37,521 bases of DNA, from positions 1-37,521 of the IMG/VR virus record IMGVR_UViG_3300043411_000631; one strand, 5' to 3'. The notes beneath the pieces are model-generated. The model saw only the letters and a program-made list of their open reading frames with translations, did no database searches and was not told where the DNA came from. A program made the position numbers and the translations under genes. Of this stretch, positions 30,472 to 37,521 are shown piece by piece (the stretch's first letter is position 1; each line of letters begins with the position of its first letter). This DNA comes from a virus.

Positions 30472-30984
30472 ATGGGAATTATTAACGCTGCACAACCGGC
30501 TTCCGCGCCTGACCTGATCCAGCAGGCTCGTAGTGCCTTCGAGCAACGTGTCCCGAAGGAACAGCAGGACATTCTGCAACGGATCATCCTTGCCGGCAAG
30601 AAGGTACTTTATGACCAGACCACAAACAGTGAGGTCGAGAAGCGCATACAGGATTCGCCGACCCCTGCTGAAGCTGCCGGAAGCGGCGCTGTCGAACTTC
30701 TCGGTGTCCTCGCACATGAGAGTCGCGGCACGCTTCCGCAGGCGCTGATCGGCCCGTCTGCTGCTGTGCTGATGACGGAAATCCTCGACTACCTAAAGCA
30801 AACTGGTCGCATCAAAGGCGACGCCGCCGATCTCGAAGCTGCGGCGAAGGCGTTGTCGGAAACGATGATGAAGGGCTCTGGCGTCACGCCAGAAGGTTTC
30901 GACCAAATTCTCGGCAAGATGTCGCAGTCGATGCAAGACCCAAAAATTGCGGCGGCTGTCCAACAACACATGCAAGGAGCATAA
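30472..30984 (+). CDS. phage internal/structural protein, 170 aa
   Basis: ATG 30472 lies 2 nt after the previous stop and follows AAGGAAACTATAATC. It is a helical protein: PDLIQQARSAFEQRVPKEQQ, DILQRIILAGKKVLYDQTTN, then SAAVLMTEILDYLKQTGRIK and DQILGKMSQSMQDPKIAAAV. It has no membrane segment or Cys. Positioned in the ejection-protein cluster, it may be a small internal virion protein. Similar helical proteins of about 170 residues are common here in podoviruses, without known function. Confidence 0.72.
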   Translation: MGIINAAQPASAPDLIQQARSAFEQRVPKEQQDILQRIILAGKKVLYDQTTNSEVEKRIQDSPTPAEAAGSGAVELLGVLAHESRGTLPQALIGPSAAVLMTEILDYLKQTGRIKGDAADLEAAAKALSETMMKGSGVTPEGFDQILGKMSQSMQDPKIAAAVQQHMQGA

Positions 30985-30985
30985 C

Positions 30986-32062
30986 ATGCCTTGGGACTTG
31001 GGTGCGGGAATTGCAGCAGGTGCCGGCGCGGCGGCTGGTCTTATTGGCGACTCGATCAAGCGCGAGCGGGATTTGCAGGATACGAACGATCTATTGGCAC
31101 TAAAGACGAAGATCGAAGAAGACAAGCAGGCCCGTATCGCTGCGATTGTAGGTGGCGTGTCGCGGACGAAGGACGTACCGATTGCTGGCCCAACCGTTGA
31201 CGGCTCGTCGCTCGGTGTCATGTCGCAAGCCAAAACCGAAGGTGAGTATTCGCGGGATGTCGGTGACGCGCTTACGCAGAAGGGGTTGATCGAGCAAAGC
31301 GGCAAGTTTTACGAGCGTGCAGACCGTAGCGACGATCGGCATGAGTTGCGCACGACGCAGGCGGCTGCACAGAAATCAGCGGACGAGAAGTGGCATGCCA
31401 CTGAGGCACGACAGAACAAGTTGCTTGATGAGACGTTGCGACATAACAAGGCAATGGAAGCAAAGGCAGGTGCGGAACGTATCAGTCCTGCTGCACGGGC
31501 GCAGATCGACTTGGAAGAAAGGAAGGTCGCGGCTGCGCAAAAGGTGGAATCAGAAGCTGCAAAAACCCTCGATGCTGTTCGCAAGAATCCTGCGGCAATG
31601 CCGGAACAGGTGACACAAGCGGAATCGGACTATCGAACCGCCAAGGACGGTGTGGCAACGGCTTTGAAGCAGTACGACGAGATTGGCGCTGCTCATTTCG
31701 GTGACAAGTGGAAAAAGGCCGCCGAGGTTGCGCCGGCTGTGACGGGAGACGACGGGCCTATCGTGATCAAGTACAAAGGAACCACACCATACAAGCAGGG
31801 GCCAAACGGAGAGCCCGTACTTGCGACGGCAGCAGATGTCGCACGGGCAGCAAAGCAGACTGCTGGCGCTGCTGGTGGCGGCAAGCCTGCTGGACTTATC
31901 GAACGACCCGAACCAGTTACTGCCGGCGATTATGCAAATGTCGAAGCGGCACGTGCTGCACGAAAGACCAAAGCTGACGCAGACACGGCTGCTCGCATGG
32001 AAGCACAGCGCAAACGTGGTGAAGACATTGACAAGTTTAACGCTACAATGACGCGCAAATAG
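30986..32062 (+). CDS. internal/ejection protein, coiled coil, 358 aa
   Basis: ATG 30986 follows GGAGC. The longer frame (30947) begins inside the previous gene. The N-terminus is Gly/Ala-rich (MPWDLGAGIAAGAGAAAGLI), which could insert in a membrane. A long charged coiled coil follows (DSIKRERDLQDTNDLLALKT, then DERHELRTTQAAAQKSADEK, and EERKVAAAQKVESEAAKTLD). The end is Lys/Arg-rich (KADADTAARMEAQRKRGED). It lies between an ejection-type gene and the giant polyvalent protein, so a place in the ejected protein set is likely. Confidence 0.75.
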   Translation: MPWDLGAGIAAGAGAAAGLIGDSIKRERDLQDTNDLLALKTKIEEDKQARIAAIVGGVSRTKDVPIAGPTVDGSSLGVMSQAKTEGEYSRDVGDALTQKGLIEQSGKFYERADRSDDRHELRTTQAAAQKSADEKWHATEARQNKLLDETLRHNKAMEAKAGAERISPAARAQIDLEERKVAAAQKVESEAAKTLDAVRKNPAAMPEQVTQAESDYRTAKDGVATALKQYDEIGAAHFGDKWKKAAEVAPAVTGDDGPIVIKYKGTTPYKQGPNGEPVLATAADVARAAKQTAGAAGGGKPAGLIERPEPVTAGDYANVEAARAARKTKADADTAARMEAQRKRGEDIDKFNATMTRK

Positions 32063-32096
32063 CAATACCCCTTAACCCGCAACGCGGAGGCCAAAA

Positions 32097-35000
32097 ATGG
32101 CTGGTTTGAAATGGAACGACCTTACCGACGAACCTGTCGGTGCATTGTCTTGGGACTCTCTGTCCGATACCCCCACCAACGACCAAGGCGACGTAGCACG
32201 CGGCTTTACCCGTGCTTTCGCACAGGTGCCAGAGCTTGCATATGGTACTGGCGCGCTGGCTGCGATGTCGGCCGAAAAGTTGTTTGGCGAAGGTGGCCTC
32301 TCCACTGCGGCAAAAAACTACTTCGGCAGCAAGTACGCTGAGAAGCATACCGCCAACGAGCAGTACGCACCGACTGTCGAATTTACCGATGCGTGGGATG
32401 CGATAGGTACGAATCCCGGCAAGATGGCTGACTGGATTCAAGACAGCGCCGGTTATGTCGTAGGACAGGGACTGCAAACAATCGCAACTGGCGGTATCGG
32501 TGCGCTGGCCGGCAAGATGACGTTGGGGCGGCTTGTTGCAGGATCGGCCGCAAAAGCTGCCGACAAAATGGTAGCTGCGGAAATTGCAAAGCGCGGGCTG
32601 GCAGGCGAAGCAGCAGAAGCTGCCGCTGCTGCAATGCTGCCGACTGCTACAGCCGCTGCCGCACGCAACCTATCGACCGCGCTCGGCTCTGGCATTGTGC
32701 TTACCGGCCAGAATCTCGGCATGGAAGCTGGTGACATCTACGGCGGGCTCCTCGAAGAATCGAAAAAGACGGGCAAAGAAATAACGGGCAGCGATCTGGT
32801 CCGTGCATGGGGCGCTGCCGGTCTTGCTGCCGGCACGGAAACCGTTACCGATCTGCTCGGACTTGGTGCACTTACAGGTCGCATCAAGATCGGCAACAAG
32901 GCAATACAGGAAATGACTGGTGTTGGCGGACGTGCTGCCCGTGCCGGTGTTGGCGCAGGTGTCGGCTCAATCATAGAAGGCAGTCAGGAGTGGGTACAAA
33001 CAGGTCTTGAGCAATGGGGTGCCGGATCGCCTATCGACACACCGGAAGCTGCAAAGGAACGGATCAATGCGGCGGCGGTCGGTGCGCTCGGCGGTACAAT
33101 TATGGGTGGTGGCGCAGGTGCTCTGGCTCCGCACGCTACCGTCGCTGACATCGGTGCTGCACCAAACGCAGACGCGGCAATCGATGCCGCCGAAGCTGCA
33201 CTGGCCGCGCCGGTCGATGCGCTGGCACCGAATGTCGCTGAGTTCCAGTCGGACTTCGAGGCGAATCGTGTGCCGGCCGACAGTACCGTCGCTCCGATCG
33301 GTGTCGATCTACAAGGCCCGCCAGCGCCTGCGCCGACTCTCGCCCTACCGACCGACACGGCACCGGCAACCGGGCCGCTGGTAGCCCCGCTATCGCTGAC
33401 TAGCGAGCAGATCGTCGCCACGGCTGACCGGCTGGCCGGCATGCCTGTCGGTGCGCAGACGCAGGAACTGCTGGCATTGCCGCGAGCCGACCGACAGGCC
33501 GTCGTCCAAGCCATGCAGCCGTCCGGTATCGTCACGCCGACTGTGCTGGATGCAGGGCAAGGACAGGCCGGCATCCTGACCAACGAAGCAACGGCCGCAG
33601 CGAGTAGCGTGCAGCCTGTCGGCGATGCATCGGCGACGAACGTGCCGGCGCTGACGTATCGTGCCGCACAGGAGGTCGCTCGCGTTACTCCGGGACATGA
33701 GATGCGGGCGCATCGCGATGTGCCTAATCGCTTCGAGGTCGTGCCCGTTGCACCCGAGCCGACATCCAATGCACGGATCGCACCGCCGACGCTGGCCGTC
33801 CCGCTGACTCAGCAGCAACTGGCCGAGCAGGAGACACCCGTCGCACCGGCTACGCGCCCCGTGGTGCCCGCCAAACCGCTCACCCCTGCACAGCTAGAGC
33901 TTAACCGGATGGCGGCCGATGCAGAGCGATCCAGCCTGCCGCGCAAGTCGATCTTCCGCAACAGCCAACTGCGCGATGCCGACGCTCCCGACATCAAGGG
34001 TGAGAAGGTCACGCACAACATGCGCCGGTTCCTGACGCAGATCGGCAAGCTGACCGGAACGAAGGTCATCTTCGAGTACGCACCGGAAGATTCGGAAGGT
34101 GCGGTTCCGATCCGTGGTGAGAACGTGATCCACATCAACACGGCTGCACAGATCAATCCGTTGCAGGTAATGGGGCACGAGGTTACGCACGTCCTCAAGG
34201 ATCGGCATCGCGAGGCATGGGCTTCGATTCGTGACGCACTGGTCGCCACGATGCCCGACAAGCGTGCGGCACTTGACGCCTTTGCTGAAGACTACTGGCA
34301 CACCCATCCTGATCGTCTCGAAGCGGCGCGTGCGATGCCGGACTGGTCGAAAAAGCTCACGCCCGAGCAGATGCGAGAGTTCAACAGCGGCGAGAACACC
34401 ATCGAAGCGTTCCTGCTCGATGAGATGACATCTGACTTGGGTGGTTCGCACTGGTCGAGCGAGCAGTTCTGGACCGACGTGTTCGCAAAGATCGAGACGA
34501 AACACGGCGGCGAGAAAGCCAAGGGGATCATTCAGCGGCTGGTCGCTTCGATCAAGGAAGCACTGAATAAATTTCTGATGGTCGTGCGTGCGCAGAAGCA
34601 GGGTGACTACACGACCGTCACGCCCGAGCAACTGGAAAAGACACGGGATGCCGTCACCAGCGCGTATGCCAAGTTCATAAACGAGGAACGGACAGCAACA
34701 CCGGAGCATAGCCCCCGTACTCTCGATCGTCGTATCCGCACGTCGGATGTCACGTCGCGATCGCAAGGTGCCGAGCCGCAGCCTGTGCCCGAGAAGCAGC
34801 AGGCGGCACCGGCATCGACGCCGGATACCAGAGACATTGACGATCTCGAAGCAGCGCGTGCTCGGGAACTGGCGAGTCTCAGCACGAGTCGTCCTGACCA
34901 GCGTCCTGCGTGGTGGAACGAGCCGAGTACCAACGCCTTTGCCAAGGGTATGACCCAAGGCGAGGTCATACAAGATGCGCTCGATCGAGCTACCAGTAAT

Positions 35001-37521
35001 GGCAGTTTAAAACAAGCAGATGACAAATACGTTTTCTTTCACGCAACCCCGGATAAGACTTTGACCGAACTGCGTGCAGGCTCGTTGCTCGAATACAATA
35101 CAAAAGACGCCAAACATCACGCACGGCATAATCGCGGGTTGCGGTTGAAAGATGTTGTCGCGCACGAACTGCACCTACTGCCGGAACAACTTAACCCGCC
35201 GTCTGGTCCGTGGTTCTCATTGCGCGATGATGTGCGACTATCGCCGTCACGTCCTGACCAGCGCCTGTTCTTTGAAGCCGCGCCGAATCCTGACGACAAG
35301 GCTGCCACGCAGCAGTGGCGTGAAGCCGGCCGGTTCGGTCGTGGTCGCATCGACACGGCTGTCCGTCGCACGATCATACCGGGCCTGCTTAAAGACCTGC
35401 ACGTGACGGGCGAAATCGTGCCGCAACTCGGCGGCTGGATGGATGCCACGAATCCGTCGTTCGCACTGGTTGTGAGCAAGGGTGATGCGGCACTGGCCGC
35501 CCGCGCGATAGGTTACGTGCTTGACCAGCAGGCAATGTATGCGCTCGGGCTAGAACGCTTTACGGGAGCAGAAAAAACTGGCATAATCCATTTCGATATT
35601 ACCGGAAAAGATGCGCACGATATCTACATGCAGGTCCGTGCGCTGGACAGCGACGTGATATCAGGACATTCAACGGTCGGCAACGAGATGTATATCGGCG
35701 TGCCGGCTGACCGCATGCAAGCGTTGCGACAGTCCGTCGTGAAAATTGCACGCACCAACAATCTGACCGTCAGTTTCGACCAAGGATACGGTGCAACAAT
35801 TAAGGAGTATGGCTATGGTATTCAAGGTGAACGACAGGTTGCCCGAGGATTGCGCGCTACGGCGCGGGACGTTAATCGCTGGCGTGCAGAAGCCGACGCC
35901 CTCCGATCTGATGCAGCCGGCCGTCGATCAGATCGAGCAGGCGCTCGCAGCGAAAGACGCCCGGTATATGGCCGAGAGGGAGAAGGCGAGCAAGTCGTCG
36001 GAGTCCACTACTCGCAAGCCGAGCGATCTGAACTAAGCAGCCGGTACTTCGGCACCGGACTGAAAGCAGAAGAACGGTTCCGCGTTGCCGACGCTACCGA
36101 CGCGCGCATCAAGCGTCGGCTGTATTTTTATGCCAACACAGGGCGCGGCATCGACCCTGAGTCTGGTGTAGGAGCGCACGCTCACAGCGTTACGCTCAAC
36201 AACATCTACGATATGGATGTTGATCCGCAGCAGTTGTACAACCACGCCAACGACAACCAGCCGTACCGTTCGCCCGCGTTGCGCATGAACGACTTCGAGT
36301 CGGCGATCATTGACGCCGGCTTCGATGGATATATGACACGTGAGTTCGGTCGTGGTGGCGCTGTCGTGCTTCTTGGCGACCATAGCGTTCCGGTACAGTA
36401 CGACGGTGCTGGCGCGCGTCCTGACGTGGATGTAATGCCGGCACCCAAGTTCTCCGACGAGCAGGCGCTGCGCCGCAAGCTGATGGCAAACCGCGCACTG
36501 CCGGCCGGTAAGATGACCGGGCTGGAATGGAAGCGCGCACTGATGCGCGAGATGCCCGAACTTGATCCGCGCTGGCTGGAGAACGACGTTGAGTACCACA
36601 AGGACGAGTTAATACCACGCGCAGAGCCGGCACGCATGAGTCAGTCCCGTCCTATGCTCGCGGCGTTACAAGAGATCGAGAACGGCAAGCTCACGATGGA
36701 AGGTGAGTACGGCTACAACACGTTCCAGTCGCTGTGGAAAGAATCTGAAGGTATGCGCGCCGAGTATCCTGACGAGCGCACCTACGATCTGTATAAAGAC
36801 AACGGCGGCACGGGCGTCGTCTATGGCGCTGGTGGATACAACCGATATGCAGTGACACAGGACGGCACGCTGCGGCCGATACCTGAATCGTTCTCAAACA
36901 AGGACAAACTCGCCGAAGCACAAGCCGCGCTGGCCGCACCTGTCGCACGTCGCAGCGAATCCCGCCCGCCCGCATGGTGGTACTCACCGCTCGCCCGTCA
37001 GGCTGATGCCGCTACCATGAAGAAAGCGCCGGCATCGGGCTGGAAGTCGTGGCTGAAGTCGCTGGCCGCCAAGGGCGTCAAGCCGGATGAAATCAAGTGG
37101 TCCGGTATCGAGGAATGGCTCGACGTGCAGGGCGAGGCTGTCGTCACGCGCGAGCAGGTGCAAGCCTACCTGTCCGAGTTTGGCGTGCGGATAGAGACGA
37201 TCCTGCGTGGTGAGAGCAACCCGGTACGGCCCGTCACGGACACGGAGCAGGAGGTTGAGGGCGAAGAGGAAGACCTTGAGGTCGACGTGTCGTTCGGTAA
37301 TTGGGAAACCGACGAACCTGACGATTACTATCTGCGCGAGCGAGCAGAGGAACAACTGTCGGAACGAATGGACGAGCGTGTCGAAGCAGAGGCTAATGAC
37401 ATAGAAAGCGACTTGCGTGCGGCCGTTGTCGATGAGATCGATCCGTCCGAGTACCGCGATGAAGTATTGCAGGACATGGGTTCGTTGTTTGATCCGTCCG
37501 ATGAAGAGGTCCGTGCTGAAG
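32097..37521 (+). CDS. giant polyvalent virion protein with metallopeptidase and ART-like domains (partial)
   Basis: ATG 32097 follows GGAGG (CGGAGGCCAAAA). The frame has no stop through 37521, giving at least 1808 codons. Residues about 35-345 are Ala/Gly-rich with helical membrane-prone segments. Residues 694-698 are HEVTH in VMGHEVTHVLKDRH, a zinc metallopeptidase motif, followed by an Asp/Glu-rich helical part. Around 978 FFHATPDKTL begins a further domain. At about 1304-1430 HYSQAERSELSSRYFGTG, GVGAHAHSVTLNNIYDMDVD and IIDAGFDGYM form an ADP-ribosyltransferase-like or large polyvalent-associated domain. At about 1625 PAWWYSPLARQ and WSGIEEWLDVQGE form a last LPD module. Linkers repeat SRPDQR-like words. 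Such proteins are ejected with DNA in podoviruses of Bcep22 type. The catalytic state of each domain is unproven. Confidence 0.85.
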   Translation, partial: MAGLKWNDLTDEPVGALSWDSLSDTPTNDQGDVARGFTRAFAQVPELAYGTGALAAMSAEKLFGEGGLSTAAKNYFGSKYAEKHTANEQYAPTVEFTDAWDAIGTNPGKMADWIQDSAGYVVGQGLQTIATGGIGALAGKMTLGRLVAGSAAKAADKMVAAEIAKRGLAGEAAEAAAAAMLPTATAAAARNLSTALGSGIVLTGQNLGMEAGDIYGGLLEESKKTGKEITGSDLVRAWGAAGLAAGTETVTDLLGLGALTGRIKIGNKAIQEMTGVGGRAARAGVGAGVGSIIEGSQEWVQTGLEQWGAGSPIDTPEAAKERINAAAVGALGGTIMGGGAGALAPHATVADIGAAPNADAAIDAAEAALAAPVDALAPNVAEFQSDFEANRVPADSTVAPIGVDLQGPPAPAPTLALPTDTAPATGPLVAPLSLTSEQIVATADRLAGMPVGAQTQELLALPRADRQAVVQAMQPSGIVTPTVLDAGQGQAGILTNEATAAASSVQPVGDASATNVPALTYRAAQEVARVTPGHEMRAHRDVPNRFEVVPVAPEPTSNARIAPPTLAVPLTQQQLAEQETPVAPATRPVVPAKPLTPAQLELNRMAADAERSSLPRKSIFRNSQLRDADAPDIKGEKVTHNMRRFLTQIGKLTGTKVIFEYAPEDSEGAVPIRGENVIHINTAAQINPLQVMGHEVTHVLKDRHREAWASIRDALVATMPDKRAALDAFAEDYWHTHPDRLEAARAMPDWSKKLTPEQMREFNSGENTIEAFLLDEMTSDLGGSHWSSEQFWTDVFAKIETKHGGEKAKGIIQRLVASIKEALNKFLMVVRAQKQGDYTTVTPEQLEKTRDAVTSAYAKFINEERTATPEHSPRTLDRRIRTSDVTSRSQGAEPQPVPEKQQAAPASTPDTRDIDDLEAARARELASLSTSRPDQRPAWWNEPSTNAFAKGMTQGEVIQDALDRATSNGSLKQADDKYVFFHATPDKTLTELRAGSLLEYNTKDAKHHARHNRGLRLKDVVAHELHLLPEQLNPPSGPWFSLRDDVRLSPSRPDQRLFFEAAPNPDDKAATQQWREAGRFGRGRIDTAVRRTIIPGLLKDLHVTGEIVPQLGGWMDATNPSFALVVSKGDAALAARAIGYVLDQQAMYALGLERFTGAEKTGIIHFDITGKDAHDIYMQVRALDSDVISGHSTVGNEMYIGVPADRMQALRQSVVKIARTNNLTVSFDQGYGATIKEYGYGIQGERQVARGLRATARDVNRWRAEADALRSDAAGRRSDRAGARSERRPVYGREGEGEQVVGVHYSQAERSELSSRYFGTGLKAEERFRVADATDARIKRRLYFYANTGRGIDPESGVGAHAHSVTLNNIYDMDVDPQQLYNHANDNQPYRSPALRMNDFESAIIDAGFDGYMTREFGRGGAVVLLGDHSVPVQYDGAGARPDVDVMPAPKFSDEQALRRKLMANRALPAGKMTGLEWKRALMREMPELDPRWLENDVEYHKDELIPRAEPARMSQSRPMLAALQEIENGKLTMEGEYGYNTFQSLWKESEGMRAEYPDERTYDLYKDNGGTGVVYGAGGYNRYAVTQDGTLRPIPESFSNKDKLAEAQAALAAPVARRSESRPPAWWYSPLARQADAATMKKAPASGWKSWLKSLAAKGVKPDEIKWSGIEEWLDVQGEAVVTREQVQAYLSEFGVRIETILRGESNPVRPVTDTEQEVEGEEEDLEVDVSFGNWETDEPDDYYLRERAEEQLSERMDERVEAEANDIESDLRAAVVDEIDPSEYRDEVLQDMGSLFDPSDEEVRAE
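35815..36036 (+). CDS. candidate overprinted gene inside the polyvalent gene, 73 aa
   Basis: A +1-frame gene candidate within the giant frame. ATG 35815 has a perfect AAGGAG (35802-35807) with 7-nt spacing. The product MVFKVNDRLPEDCALRRGTL, IAGVQKPTPSDLMQPAVDQI, EQALAAKDARYMAEREKASK ends in a Ser/Lys tail at TAA 36034-36036. Its codons are GC3-rich and match the phage's usual set (AAG, GAG, CAG, CTG, GCC). The host frame over the same bases is an Arg/Ala linker with many CGA, GGA, GCA and TCA codons. The small protein has no recognised family. It may be a true nested gene or a relic of a once-separate gene now bridged. Confidence 0.5.
   Translation: MVFKVNDRLPEDCALRRGTLIAGVQKPTPSDLMQPAVDQIEQALAAKDARYMAEREKASKSSESTTRKPSDLN

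Noticed and set aside
1-37521. CRISPR arrays, insertion sequences, integrase and att sites
   Set aside because: No regularly spaced repeats, transposase or recombinase motifs or duplicated att-like cores were seen.

Overview
This window is a piece of a double-stranded DNA tailed phage, or a prophage copy of one, with a podovirus-like plan. The evidence is a packaging, lysis, portal, scaffold, capsid, adaptor, nozzle, fibre and internal-protein order on the + strand, with no tail-sheath, tail-tube or tape-measure genes. The sequence is GC-rich, genes are packed with ATGA/GTGA stop-start overlaps, and Shine-Dalgarno sites are of the AGGAG type. A glycoside hydrolase 108-type muramidase points to a Gram-negative, probably proteobacterial, host. 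No integrase, repressor/excisionase pair, tRNA or CRISPR array was seen. The host cannot be named from sequence reading alone.

Layout. (1) 1-4075, + strand: the end of an early/replication operon. It holds the tail of an Ala-rich repeat protein, small proteins, a SLOG (DUF2493)-DUF4326 fusion, a small Cys-motif protein, a TetR-N-like DNA-binding protein and a 771-residue primase-polymerase/D5-like helicase. (2) 4076-4265: an AT-rich, non-coding island with a 12-bp inverted repeat and iterated TCTGCAA words, a candidate origin or control region. (3) 4266-4592: a small + strand gene that meets the opposing operon. (4) 8286 down to about 4500, - strand: an operon of about eleven small phage genes around one DUF932 gene. 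It is driven by a textbook sigma70-type promoter at 8511-8539 with a leader of about 218 nt. Two hairpins with the same 12-nt loop and different, compensated stems lie directly after the stop codons on either side of the DUF932 gene. A gene in this operon has been duplicated, and one copy is broken in frame. (5) 8610-16451, + strand: TerS, a GIY-YIG homing endonuclease, TerL, small structural proteins, and a lysis cassette (membrane protein, muramidase, alpha/beta hydrolase), then a 718-residue structural protein. (6) 16501-22449: portal, a DUF5856-like protein, scaffold, N4-gp56-like major capsid protein and two probable decoration proteins, closed by a terminator hairpin. (7) 22531-27692: a conserved virion protein, head-tail adaptor, nozzle-like protein and a glycine-rich receptor-binding fibre. 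(8) 27686-37521: small accessory genes, internal/ejection proteins, and the start of a giant polyvalent protein. That last frame stays open from 32097 to the window edge and carries a zinc metallopeptidase motif and modular domains.

How it fits together: the left operon supplies replication and nucleotide-linked accessory functions, and the leftward operon supplies host take-over or accessory functions. The right arm packages DNA, builds the capsid and short tail, lyses the cell and supplies the proteins ejected with the DNA. The most unusual items are the covarying hairpin pair around DUF932, a well-initiated 73-codon frame nested in the giant polyvalent gene, the split paralogue in the leftward operon, and the AT-rich repeat island after the helicase gene.
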